Shown in pieces: positions 52,967-63,417 of a stretch of 64,000 nt of DNA. The notes below the pieces were generated by a model. That model saw only the letters and a list, made by a program, of their open reading frames with translations, was not told the origin of the DNA and ran no database searches. Source of the DNA: Bacteroidota bacterium (GTDB taxonomy: Bacteria; Bacteroidota; Bacteroidia; Cytophagales; Cyclobacteriaceae); assembly GCA_023412765.1 (NCBI GenBank), contig JAEZBX010000036.1, positions 22,151 through 86,150 on the forward strand, given 5' to 3'. The translations under genes were made by a program, and so were the position numbers. Each line of letters opens with the position of its first letter. Position 1 is the first letter of the stretch.

Positions 52967-53109
52967 GCCGTTATTCGTTAATAGTTATTCGTTAATAGTG
53001 CGCTTGATTGGATATAACAGAACCTCGACGATCGCAGTAGCCATCGTCTTGTCACCCTTTATACCTTATACCCTATACCTCACCTTATTCCCTACTCCTT
53101 ATTCCTCCC
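52967..53109. repeat. Microrepeat tracts after RmlD-like gene
   Basis: GTTATTCGTTAATA repeated twice at 52970-52998, then at 53061-53109 a tract of CCTTATACCCTATACC and CCTTATTCCCTACTCC units. The second tract is a near-exact inverted copy of 54732-54782, beyond the permease gene. Confidence 0.85.
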
Positions 53110-53114
53110 ATCCC

Positions 53115-54542
53115 TCATGCCCGCCTTTTACTGCGTTGAATCGCAATAAAGTACAAAGGTATTCCAAGAAGCGTGATGATTAAACCTGGCCAGGTGAAGT
53201 CCGGCTTATAGATGACAAGCAACGTGCAGAAAGATATTCCCATGAGAATATATATGAAAGGGAGCACCGGATATCCAAAAGCTTTGTAAGGTCGCTCAGC
53301 ATCAGGTCTCTTCTTTCTTAGGATGAAAATGCCGGCGATGGTAAGCGTATAAAATATTACGACTACCAGTGAAATCATATCGAGGAGGTTACCATAACCA
53401 CCACTAAGGCAAAGCACCGAAGCAACAATACATTGCGCCCATAAGGCCCATTGCGGTACGGCGTTCTTATTGAGTTCTCCAGCCTGCTTAAAAAATAAAT
53501 TGTCTTTGGCCATTGTATAATAGACGCGCGCACCTGCTAGTATCAACCCATTATTACATCCGAAGGTGGAGATCATGATGAGGATAGCGATGACATATTT
53601 CCCACTTTCACCGAAGATCTGGTTTGCTGCCGCTATTGCTAACCGGTCTTCCTGCGGAAAGGCGATGCCATCGAGCGGGAGAACTGTCAGGTACATAAGG
53701 TTCGCAGTGATATACAGAACGGTTACCATCAGTGTACCGAAAAATAAACTCAAGCCGATATTGCGTTTCGGATTTTTAATTTCACCCGCGATAAAAGTAA
53801 CATTGTTCCAGGCGTCGCTGCTAAATAGAGAACCCGTCATTGCTGCAGCAATTGCCCCAAGCAAAGTTATCCCTCCGATTTCCTTCCATCCGGTTGCTGT
53901 TTTTCCCAGGCCATCGACTCCTAGATCTTGCATAGCCTGAACTCCGTTCTGCCAGTTTGCGGACCAATAACTCTCCTTCGCAAGGAGGAAACCGAAAAGA
54001 ACGAGTCCGAACAAAGCAAGCAACTTTGAAATTGTGAACGTGGTCTGAATAAATTTTCCTTCTTTAATCCCTCTGGTGTTTACATAAGTCAAAAACACGA
54101 TCAGCAATATTGAAGAAATCTGGGCTGCGGAAACTTCGGTGAATCCAATATCAAACAACTTGTTCGATTCGCTCATTGACGGAAATATGTATGCAGAGAA
54201 TCGGGCAAAAGCAACGCCTACCGCTGCTATCGTTGCTGTCTGAATAACGGCAAAAAAACTCCAACCATACAAGAATGCAACCAGGGGACTATAGGCTTCT
54301 TTCAAGTAAACGTATTGTCCTCCGGCCTTTGGAAACATTCCGCTTAACTCTCCATAGCTAACGGCTGCGATAATGGTCATAAATCCGGTGATTGCCCAAA
54401 CAGCGATTAACCATGCCGGGCTTCCCACGTTCCGGACGATGTCAGCACTAACGATAAAAATACCCGAGCCTATCATAGACCCTGCGACGACCATGGTTGC
54501 GTCCCATAGGCCTAGGACTGGCTTAAACTTAGGTTCGTTCAT
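53115..54542 (-). CDS. APC-family amino acid permease (LAT-like)
   Basis: 475 residues with about 12 membrane helices. The first helix has AGSMIGSGIFIVSADIVRNV (about residues 16-35), typical of the LAT-type APC transporters, and NVTFIAGEIKNPKRNIGLSL is the usual cytoplasmic loop. Substrate unknown. It is unlike the CAT-type permease at 797-2461. It is flanked on both sides by inverted copies of the same roughly 50-bp repeat. Confidence 0.88.
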   Translation of the reverse strand: MNEPKFKPVLGLWDATMVVAGSMIGSGIFIVSADIVRNVGSPAWLIAVWAITGFMTIIAAVSYGELSGMFPKAGGQYVYLKEAYSPLVAFLYGWSFFAVIQTATIAAVGVAFARFSAYIFPSMSESNKLFDIGFTEVSAAQISSILLIVFLTYVNTRGIKEGKFIQTTFTISKLLALFGLVLFGFLLAKESYWSANWQNGVQAMQDLGVDGLGKTATGWKEIGGITLLGAIAAAMTGSLFSSDAWNNVTFIAGEIKNPKRNIGLSLFFGTLMVTVLYITANLMYLTVLPLDGIAFPQEDRLAIAAANQIFGESGKYVIAILIMISTFGCNNGLILAGARVYYTMAKDNLFFKQAGELNKNAVPQWALWAQCIVASVLCLSGGYGNLLDMISLVVVIFYTLTIAGIFILRKKRPDAERPYKAFGYPVLPFIYILMGISFCTLLVIYKPDFTWPGLIITLLGIPLYFIAIQRSKRRA

Positions 54543-54706
54543 TTGTCTGCAGAAATTAGGTTTTCAATATAGAGAAAGTATGGGACACTCGTGAAGAAGG
54601 GAATAGGAATAAGGAATACGGAATATCGAATATCGAACAAGGAATATCGAATATCGAACACGCTCGAGCCAAGAGCTTCGCCAGGAGATCGAGCGAACTA
54701 TTTAAA
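54543..54706. repeat. GGAATATCGAATATCGAAC microrepeat tract
   Basis: GGAATAAGG units at 54599-54620 pass into units of AATATCGAATATCGAACAAG at 54621-54660. The remainder, up to 54706, holds no gene. Confidence 0.75.
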
Positions 54707-55100
54707 TAATCCTACTTTGTCAGTTGGACAAAAGGAATAGGGAATAAGGAATAAGGTGAGGTATAGGGTATATGGTATAAGGCGCATTGCTTGCGATATT
54801 TGATCGAGCGCAAAGCCACTTCACAAAAACTAGTACTACTTTGTCAAGATAAGAGAACTGTATGGCTTGAGGAGTAGCAGGACCATTCTTCCAGCTTTTG
54901 GATTGCAACCTAATTTTAGCTTTGGCCTGGTGGGGGGATGTGCGGCTAAAATTCAGTAGCAAATCCAAAAGCGCAGCCATGCGGCTGCGGAGCCAAGTCA
55001 CGACAAATTACTGTTGCGCTAGACGAAGTACAAGTTATGCATCAAAAGTGAGGAATACTTCTCTCAAAGCACATAATTGGAAGTTGATAAAGTAGGATTA
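54707..55100. mobile_element. MITE-like segment with terminal inverted repeats
   Basis: TAATCCTACTTTGTCA (54707-54722) and TGATAAAGTAGGATTA (55085-55100) are inverted copies with one mismatch in 16. Inside are the 54732-54782 microrepeat, a second CTACTTTGTCA copy at about 54832 and a long hairpin (54895-54971). There is no open reading frame of substance and no clear target-site duplication, so the mobile origin is a hypothesis. The region could instead hold a structured RNA. Confidence 0.45.
54895..54971. ncRNA. Long imperfect hairpin (candidate RNA or cruciform)
   Basis: CTTTTGGATT-GC-N6-ATTTTAGC (54895-54920) pairs with GCTAAAAT-N6-GC-AAATCCAAAAG (54945-54971) around a 24-base loop; a second small hairpin CAGCC-ATGC-GGCTG lies at about 54974-54987. 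No promoter or T-run was identified. Confidence 0.4.
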
Positions 55101-55188
55101 ATCGTTATCCGTTATCCGAAATCGGAAATTCGAGGAACCTCAAACTTCAAACCTTAAACCTTAAACCTTTAACTTTAAACCTTAAACA
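55099..55188. repeat. GTTATCCG and CCTTAAAC microrepeat tracts
   Basis: ATCGTTATCCGTTATCCG at about 55100-55117, then CAAACTTCAAACCTTAAACC-type units at 55135-55188, ending at the M15 peptidase stop codon. The second tract matches the one at 31317-31351. Confidence 0.8.
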
Positions 55189-55189
55189 A

Positions 55190-55960
55190 TTATTTCCTAG
55201 TCCACGCACTCTGCGAAGTTTCCCACTCCAACCAATGGCTTTGCAACAGGCGAAGATCCTCATCGAGACAGGGATATCGTTCTCCAAAATCGGCACGAGT
55301 TGGAAATTTACCAACACTAAGCTGGCGAGATGTTAATCCACCAGTCCATTCAAAATGTCCCGGATCATAGGGATTCCTCCACCGACCACCCCAACGCAAT
55401 CCGAGTCTTTCGCCAACGGCGCCAATCTTTCTCCACAATTGCGCGCTGTTCCAAACGGGTTTTGATTTTACAATTGGAACAACATCAACTGCAAGTCCAT
55501 ATTGGTGTCGCGATTGTCCGGCCTTAGCAGTTGTATAATCCCCACCCATGCTCTTGTATTCGTGTTGTTTCGCATGAGTACGGAAGGTTTCGACAATGGC
55601 TAATTCAATCCCCTTCGCCTTACATTTTTCTATCAGTGAAACTACCTGATCTCGAAAATATGGATGCAGCGAATTAAGATCGGTTATCATCGGTATGGAT
55701 CCGCGGTCGCTGCCAAACTCATAATTCTCAACATAACTCCAGGTCTTCCAACCATCATTTTCGGTGAGCATGGAAGCACTCTCGACCGCCGGCAAAACCA
55801 CCAGAGGTTTGTGCGACTTCCCTGCCAGGGTTTCATAAATATTGAATTGCAACCGGAAATCGATAGGAGCGAAGAGGCTGTTGACGTTGAATTGTGCGGA
55901 TGTATTGAAAGAGAGGTGCAGGCAGAATATTAAGAGACCTGCGCATGACAAATGACGCAT
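55190..55960 (-). CDS. M15-family peptidoglycan peptidase, secreted
   Basis: 256 residues with a signal peptide (RHLSCAGLLIFCLHLSFNTSA). The zinc site is SRHQYGLAVDVVPI (His and Asp, about residues 162-175) with the second His in DPGHFEWTGG (about residue 211). M15 enzymes of the CwlK/VanY group cut D-Ala or L-Ala-D-Glu bonds of cell-wall peptides. It probably works in the periplasm. It is a single gene, divergent from nothing and following an unrelated minus-strand gene. Confidence 0.88.
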   Translation of the reverse strand: MRHLSCAGLLIFCLHLSFNTSAQFNVNSLFAPIDFRLQFNIYETLAGKSHKPLVVLPAVESASMLTENDGWKTWSYVENYEFGSDRGSIPMITDLNSLHPYFRDQVVSLIEKCKAKGIELAIVETFRTHAKQHEYKSMGGDYTTAKAGQSRHQYGLAVDVVPIVKSKPVWNSAQLWRKIGAVGERLGLRWGGRWRNPYDPGHFEWTGGLTSRQLSVGKFPTRADFGERYPCLDEDLRLLQSHWLEWETSQSAWTRK

Positions 55961-56052
55961 TCAGACTTACTTAAGAGGCAAAAATATTTTTTTAAGAGGG
56001 CAAAGATATAATTTTTAGGTTATTACGGGTTGGAACGCAAAAAAGTTCAGAT

Positions 56053-56080
56053 AAAAAAAAGGTCGCCGATTTCGGCGACC
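56053..56080 (-). terminator. Terminator after the 158-residue secreted protein gene
   Basis: GGTCGCCGA pairs with TCGGCGACC (56061-56069 and 56072-56080) around AT or TT, followed on the minus strand by a run of eight T. Confidence 0.92.
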
Positions 56081-56100
56081 TCCAATTTGATCGTATTCAC

Positions 56101-56577
56101 CTAATTTACGTCGCTGTCCCCACCCAATTTATCGAGCTGGGTTTCATAGCGTTTTTTAAGTTCAGGATTTGATTTAAGCTGATCCTTGATCTTGTTGTAA
56201 GAACTCGCGCCAACATAATCCTTAGCCATAGTTTGGAATGTTTCCTGAATTTTTTTTGTTCCTTCTTCTTTCTTCGCAATCACCTCTTTTATAAATGTTA
56301 TTTCTTCCGGTGTAGCCTTTGCTTCTTTCAATGCCGCCTCATCATCAATAATTTTCGACAAATCATTATAGCGTGCATTTGTCATCTTTTCGTTCTTCGC
56401 CACCATTTCAGAAATATCTTCTAAGAGACTGGCTTTCATATCCTCAATTGAGTCCATGGTGACTGCATATTTTTCCAACTCCTCATCCGTAACTTCGCTT
56501 TGCGCCGTTGTGGAATTTTGAGCTTGTATCGTTTGCACAACAAAAAACAGTGCAAGTAACATAATGAAATTTCTCAT
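56101..56577 (-). CDS. Small secreted helical protein, unknown function
   Basis: 158 residues. A signal peptide (RNFIMLLALFFVVQTIQA) is followed by a charged helical chain rich in Glu, Lys and Ala, with no Cys. It contains SIEDMKASLLEDISEMVAKN and EEITFIKEVIAKKEEGTKKI, probably a helical bundle or coiled coil. It resembles the DUF4168-like or helical periplasmic proteins in general shape, but I do not assign a family. It has its own strong terminator. Confidence 0.65.
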   Translation of the reverse strand: MRNFIMLLALFFVVQTIQAQNSTTAQSEVTDEELEKYAVTMDSIEDMKASLLEDISEMVAKNEKMTNARYNDLSKIIDDEAALKEAKATPEEITFIKEVIAKKEEGTKKIQETFQTMAKDYVGASSYNKIKDQLKSNPELKKRYETQLDKLGGDSDVN

Positions 56578-56877
56578 AGGGACAATTGTTTAGTTATTAA
56601 TATTTGATGTTATCGTACGATTAATGTTTAACGTACCATTTTAGAAAACCACAATGGATAGTTTAATGTTGGACGTAAACAAACTTTTTTGTGCGTTTTA
56701 ATGCAACAGCAAACAATATCTATCACACGCACATATCATCTACAAGCTTTAATTTGACTGAAATAGTATGAACAACAAATGGTCTTATCGGTTATATAAT
56801 ATTTTTATCGGTGGTCCGCTGCTTGCGAAAACGTTTTAATCACTTTACTTTACGCATTACCTAGCTTAACAAACTAC
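56578..56877. other. A/T-rich gap between divergent genes
   Basis: This 300-base gap must hold promoters for the secreted protein and the POT-like transporter, but I found no perfect Bacteroidetes promoter. A possible -33 TTTG with 19-base spacing exists on the minus strand near 56663-56694, with a poor -7 box. Nothing else is supportable. Confidence 0.3.
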
Positions 56878-58131
56878 ATGGGATTGCATCAAAGGCTTGA
56901 TGAGGTCAGGTCGGGCTTTACTTCTGATTTTTGGATAGCCAATACTCTCGAGCTCTTCGAACGATTTGCATTTTATGGCACCACCGCTGTGTTAACTATG
57001 TTTCTGGCTAGAAAAGTTGGTCTTGAAGAGGACGCAGCAACTTTAGCAGGTCTTTTTTCTGGTGTAATTTTTCTATTACCTATTCTTGCAGGCGTTATTG
57101 TGGATAAGTATGGTTTTAAGAAAACTCTACTCGCCTGTTTCTTAATCTTCACTGTCGGATATTTTTTAATAGGGTTGGCCGGAATGCCTATCGGCCAGGA
57201 TTTAATTGCCAGCATAGGCAGAAGGAATTATATTGTCATCGTTCTTCTCATAACTGCGATAGGTGGTTCATTGATCAAGCCCTGTATCGTTGGGACTGTT
57301 GCACAGACTTCAAAACCAAATGTCAAAGCATTGGGCTTTTCGATTTATTATACGCTGGGAAATATTGGCGGTGCTATCGGTCCGCTGTTAGCATTTCAAA
57401 TCAGGGAGGGCCTGGGTATCGAGTTTGTATTAGTGATGTCTTCTATCACTTCGTTTTTTCTTTTGATTGCTGCATGGATATTCTTTAAGGAACCTACTTC
57501 ACAGGAAGCAATTGTACAACGCACATTCGGCAAAGTTTTTAGTGATATGATACTGGTGTTTGGCAACCTTCGCTTCATCAGTTTTCTGGTAATTTTTTCC
57601 GGCTTCTGGATTATGTTCTGGCAAATTTTTTATCTCCTTCCTTTTTATTCGACAGATATACTTCACTATAACAACTTTGAATTTCTCACAACGGTAGATG
57701 CGATTTGTATCATATTCTTGACAGTGCCCATGGCGGAAGTCGTAAAGAAATGGAAACCCATTACCGCCATGACATTGGGATTTATTTTTGCAAGTCTATC
57801 ATGGATCATAATAGGAACAATTCCAACCGTAGCGGCGGCTGTATTCGCAATAGCTCTTTTTGCGCTGGGCGAGTCAACACAAGCACCACGCTTTTATGAG
57901 TATGTTAGCACGCTTGCTCCGAAGCACCAGCTGGGGACTTTCATGGGGTTCTCTTTTCTACCTGTTGCGATAGGCTCGTTTGCTGCGGGTCCTGTGGCGG
58001 ATTGGCTCAGAACTTCCTATCTTACAACGAACCCATCTCTGATGTGGTTTATTGTAGGAGGAATTGGAGTGGTTTCAACCCTGCTGATGATCCTTTACAA
58101 TACTTTCATTGCACCTAAAGAGACTCATTAA
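56878..58131 (+). CDS. POT/MFS peptide transporter-like protein
   Basis: 417 residues with about 12 membrane helices. The signature ELFERFAFYGTTAVL (about residues 23-37) corresponds to the ExxERF proton-coupling motif of peptide (POT/PTR) transporters, and AGVIVDKYGFKKTLL is the MFS loop. It is shorter than many POT proteins (about 500). It likely imports di- or tripeptides with protons. It is 15 bases before the OPT gene, so two peptide transporters are in one operon. Confidence 0.88.
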   Translation: MGLHQRLDEVRSGFTSDFWIANTLELFERFAFYGTTAVLTMFLARKVGLEEDAATLAGLFSGVIFLLPILAGVIVDKYGFKKTLLACFLIFTVGYFLIGLAGMPIGQDLIASIGRRNYIVIVLLITAIGGSLIKPCIVGTVAQTSKPNVKALGFSIYYTLGNIGGAIGPLLAFQIREGLGIEFVLVMSSITSFFLLIAAWIFFKEPTSQEAIVQRTFGKVFSDMILVFGNLRFISFLVIFSGFWIMFWQIFYLLPFYSTDILHYNNFEFLTTVDAICIIFLTVPMAEVVKKWKPITAMTLGFIFASLSWIIIGTIPTVAAAVFAIALFALGESTQAPRFYEYVSTLAPKHQLGTFMGFSFLPVAIGSFAAGPVADWLRTSYLTTNPSLMWFIVGGIGVVSTLLMILYNTFIAPKETH

Positions 58132-58146
58132 CTAAACCTATACTGG

Positions 58147-60183
58147 ATGAAGGAGACTAAAACCTTTAAGCCATACGTTGCGCCCGAGACAACTATGGCT
58201 GAGTTCACGGTGAAATCAATTGTCTTTGGTTCGCTGTTTGGAATTCTGTTTGGCTGTTCAACAGTTTATCTTGCCTTGCGCGCAGGCTTAACAGTTACCG
58301 CTTCTATTCCAATTTCAGTAATTGCAATCACGCTCGGACGAAAATTCCTCAAGACAACAATACTGGAAAATAATATCATGCAGACGACCGGGTCAGCAGG
58401 TGAGTCTATCGCTGCAGGTGTGGCGTTTACAGTGCCTGCATTTCTTTTTTTATCGCCCGGGGAAAATGGATTGAGTGTTGGAGAAGCATACTTCGATTAT
58501 TTGACAATTTTGATTCTGGCAGCTTTTGGCGGGATGCTCGGAACGATGATGATGATACCCCTCAGGCGATCGCTTATCGTAAAAGAACATGGTGCACTTC
58601 CGTATCCCGAAGGAACGGCAGCTGCTTCTGTTTTGCAGGCCGGCGAGAAGGGTGGTGTATTCGCACAAACGGCCTTCGTCGGAATGGGTGTTGCATTTGT
58701 ATATGCCTTGCTGCAAAAGGTTTTTCACGTAATAGCAGAAACGCCTCAATTCATAACAAGCCAGGCGAACAAATTTTGGCCAAGCGCAGCAACCAAAGCT
58801 GAGATCACTCCAGAATACCTGGGCGTCGGTTACATAATAGGCCCGCGAATTTCCGGTGTTCTTGTAGCAGGTTCAGTGTTAGCATGGTGGGCAATTATTC
58901 CGCTGCTTTCAACGCTTATTTCTCCAGAAATTGCAGCAGAGCAGTTGGTAAAAATTGGTAATCTGGCTTCAATCTCGAAAGAAGGTGCCTTTGGCTGGGA
59001 CCCTGTTACAAAAACTTTTGGTGATTATTCTGAGGCACTGTACCGAGCCTACATCCGACAAATTGGGGCAGGGGCTGTTGCAGCCGGAGGTCTGATTACA
59101 CTGATGAAAACTATTCCCACTATTGTGTCGTCATTCAAAGACAGCATGGGCTCATTAAAAGAGAAAAGTGTAGATACTGTTTCAAGGACTGAAGACGATC
59201 TTTCTTTTAAGGTAGTTATCATAGGTAGTATCGCTTTAGTGCTGCTGACCGTTATACTTCCAGGCATCCCAGGGGAAAACGTTGTCCAAAAATTGTTGAT
59301 TGGAATTCTCGTAGTCATTTTTGGTTTTTTCTTTGTTACTGTGTCTAGCCGTATCGTTGGATTAGTCGGCACAAGCAACAATCCGATTTCGGGTATGACC
59401 ATTGCAACACTGATGGGAACGTGCCTTATTTTCACAAGCGTCGGTTGGTCCGGCAAATTTTATGAACCCTTAGCAATAGTAGTTGGAAGTATGATTTGTA
59501 TTGCTGCGGCAAATGCAGGGGGTACCTCACAGGATTTAAAAACGGGATACATTGTAGGTGCTACTCCAAGATATCAACAATTGTCTCTCTTTATTGGCGC
59601 AATTGTTTCATCGATAGCAATTGGCCTGGTCGTTAAGGTTTTGGACACACCTACGGAAGAAATGTTAGGTCAGGGTATCACCCATGCGATCGGTCAGGGA
59701 AATTTCCCCGCTCCACAAGCTACGTTGATGGCTACGCTTACTCGCGGCATTCTTTCCTTTAATTTAGATTGGGAGTTCATCATGATCGGTGTGTTTATCG
59801 CTATCACGATGGAGCTATGCGGCGTTAAAGCGCTTGCATTTGCGATTGGTTTATACCTTCCCCTTGCTACAACGCTTCCGATATTTATTGGTGGAGCGCT
59901 GAAGGGTTTCATCGACTGGAGAGCCGAACGCAAGGGAGAAGTTGTAGAAGACAGCGACCTGAGCAGGGGTAATCTATTCTCAACGGGTCTTATCGCAGGT
60001 GGCGCGATTACTGGTGTTGTTGCTGCGGTACTTGGTGTGTTTTACCCAGACCAATTACGGAACTTAAGCGTGGAGTCTTCCCTCGAAGGCTTCCTTGGAC
60101 ATGGTGGCTATCATATCTTAGGCACCTTATTTTTTATCGGCATGATGCTGATGCTGTACAGACTGGCCGTGAAGAAATCATAG
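58147..60183 (+). CDS. OPT-family oligopeptide transporter
   Basis: 678 residues with about 14-16 membrane helices. VKSIVFGSLFGILFGCSTVY near the start, ALPYPEGTAAASVLQAGEKG (about residues 151-170) and AANAGGTSQDLKTGYIVGAT (about residues 455-474) are OPT-family stretches. The family moves peptides or metal chelates. Its neighbour is a POT-type transporter on the same strand 15 bases upstream, suggesting uptake of peptide nutrients. Confidence 0.9.
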   Translation: MKETKTFKPYVAPETTMAEFTVKSIVFGSLFGILFGCSTVYLALRAGLTVTASIPISVIAITLGRKFLKTTILENNIMQTTGSAGESIAAGVAFTVPAFLFLSPGENGLSVGEAYFDYLTILILAAFGGMLGTMMMIPLRRSLIVKEHGALPYPEGTAAASVLQAGEKGGVFAQTAFVGMGVAFVYALLQKVFHVIAETPQFITSQANKFWPSAATKAEITPEYLGVGYIIGPRISGVLVAGSVLAWWAIIPLLSTLISPEIAAEQLVKIGNLASISKEGAFGWDPVTKTFGDYSEALYRAYIRQIGAGAVAAGGLITLMKTIPTIVSSFKDSMGSLKEKSVDTVSRTEDDLSFKVVIIGSIALVLLTVILPGIPGENVVQKLLIGILVVIFGFFFVTVSSRIVGLVGTSNNPISGMTIATLMGTCLIFTSVGWSGKFYEPLAIVVGSMICIAAANAGGTSQDLKTGYIVGATPRYQQLSLFIGAIVSSIAIGLVVKVLDTPTEEMLGQGITHAIGQGNFPAPQATLMATLTRGILSFNLDWEFIMIGVFIAITMELCGVKALAFAIGLYLPLATTLPIFIGGALKGFIDWRAERKGEVVEDSDLSRGNLFSTGLIAGGAITGVVAAVLGVFYPDQLRNLSVESSLEGFLGHGGYHILGTLFFIGMMLMLYRLAVKKS

Positions 60184-60187
60184 TTAA

Positions 60188-60697
60188 TTAAGACTCTTCG
60201 AGCAATTCTATGCGATGGAGAACGTGGTTCGTACCACTTTCCAGTTGCAGAATATGTTTATAAGGTGGCTTAATGCACTCGAATATACGGTAGTCAGATC
60301 CATTGGTGTCCCAGAAACGATAGGCGCTTTCCAATTCTGCCGTTGAAATATTCTTTTTCAGGGTGTTTAAACTTTGAAGCGAAATCAGTCGGCATCGCGT
60401 GTCAGATAAATTAGAATTCATTGGAAAAGGCAACGACGATATCTCTTCAAGTAGTCGATCATTGTCGGCATCGTATTCAAAGTATGAATTGTGCAGCCCT
60501 GAATAATATTGCACTTTCAAACCTGTAGTGCCTTCAAGGTGAAGAGCCTTTACGGTTTTCGACGGGAGAGAATCATCAATAGCTGTTGCAAGTATCATCG
60601 GCGGTATCGTTCCATCAGTTACTTCAAGCACCGGCTTTTTACATGCGCCTAATGCCAATAGAAACACTGGTAAAACCAAGCCATAGATGAATTTCAT
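60188..60697 (-). CDS. Small lipoprotein, unknown function
   Basis: 169 residues. The lipoprotein signal ends LLALGAC with the lipid Cys at about residue 19. The mature part has mixed strand character and no recognised motif. It is convergent with the OPT gene, five bases apart, and follows the TerB-like gene by one base, so those two are co-transcribed. Confidence 0.65.
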   Translation of the reverse strand: MKFIYGLVLPVFLLALGACKKPVLEVTDGTIPPMILATAIDDSLPSKTVKALHLEGTTGLKVQYYSGLHNSYFEYDADNDRLLEEISSLPFPMNSNLSDTRCRLISLQSLNTLKKNISTAELESAYRFWDTNGSDYRIFECIKPPYKHILQLESGTNHVLHRIELLEES

Positions 60698-60698
60698 A

Positions 60699-61016
60699 CT
60701 ATCTTGAATTCAGTTCAACGATTTCCCTCAGCGCCTGCAATGCCTTTTTTTCGGCGTCTACCACCTTACCGTCTGCCTGCATGATCTCGGTAAGATCATC
60801 GTAAAATGCACTCTTCTGAATGTTCTCGTCCTGTCCAAAATGTTTGAAGCTTTCTCTGAACAGTACGGGAAGCTTTTGCTTATCGAATGAATTGTATTCG
60901 CGAATAGTGATGTAAAGCTTTCGTTCTATGTCCGCATCCTCATCGAACATTCCAGCCATTTTTTGTTTGATAGTAGCCATTTCATACGGATCATAAGTTT
61001 CGTCCGCATGGGACAT
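60699..61016 (-). CDS. TerB-like small helical protein
   Basis: 105 residues from ATG 61016, or 122 from ATG 61067; the extra 17 residues are hydrophobic and less likely. IMQADGKVVDAEKKALQAL near the C-terminus matches the conserved acidic ADG...E segment of TerB-fold proteins, and an earlier acidic motif, MFDEDADIERKLY, is present. TerB-fold proteins are linked to tellurite resistance and to membrane-stress roles; no other ter gene is here. It is co-transcribed with the following lipoprotein gene. Confidence 0.6.
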   Translation of the reverse strand: MSHADETYDPYEMATIKQKMAGMFDEDADIERKLYITIREYNSFDKQKLPVLFRESFKHFGQDENIQKSAFYDDLTEIMQADGKVVDAEKKALQALREIVELNSR

Positions 61017-61096
61017 ATGCACGAATAAAAAGAGAATGAAATCGCTGAAACTGGAATGTATGACCATGTGCGTTAGTTATTGCTGGTGAAAATAAT

Positions 61097-61124
61097 AAAA
61101 AAAGCCTCATCTTTTGGATGAGGC
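61097..61124 (-). terminator. Terminator after groEL
   Basis: GCCTCATC pairs with GATGAGGC (61104-61111 and 61117-61124), followed on the minus strand by a run of seven T. Confidence 0.92.
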
Positions 61125-61150
61125 CTTCTCTATTACATTGTCGGACTGAA

Positions 61151-63093
<1,943 letters not shown>

Positions 63094-63256
63094 ATGTGTA
63101 TGTGGATTTAAAAGGTTAACAAATTTGTCTAAGTCCCCCCTTATCAGCTTTTGTGCCAATGGAGAAAAGTGACGCGAATTAAGATGAAATATTTAACATC
63201 TGTCAGGTTTTACCGGTTTTTATAAAGGGTAGGAACGTTTTCGTCAGTGCTGTATG

Positions 63257-63290
63257 GTCAGGATGGCAGAAAATATCTGTCATGACTGAC
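63257..63290. promoter_or_regulatory. Near-palindrome between groES and the divergent downstream gene
   Basis: GTCAGGATGGCAGA (63257-63270) and TCTGTCATGACTGAC (63276-63290) form an imperfect inverted repeat with a five-base centre. The sequence ATCTGTCAGG at 63198 and ATCTGTCATG at 63275 are near-direct repeats. It is about 165 bases upstream of groES and 130 upstream of the next plus-strand gene. Confidence 0.5.
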
Positions 63291-63417
63291 TTAAAAATCC
63301 CATCAAGCGGTGATTTGTACACTGGAATCCAACATATGTACGGATAATCTGGGTGGAAACCCCTTGTTCAAAATGGCGTGAATGTTTAAATTGATAACGG
63401 CTTGGATTTTTTTAACT

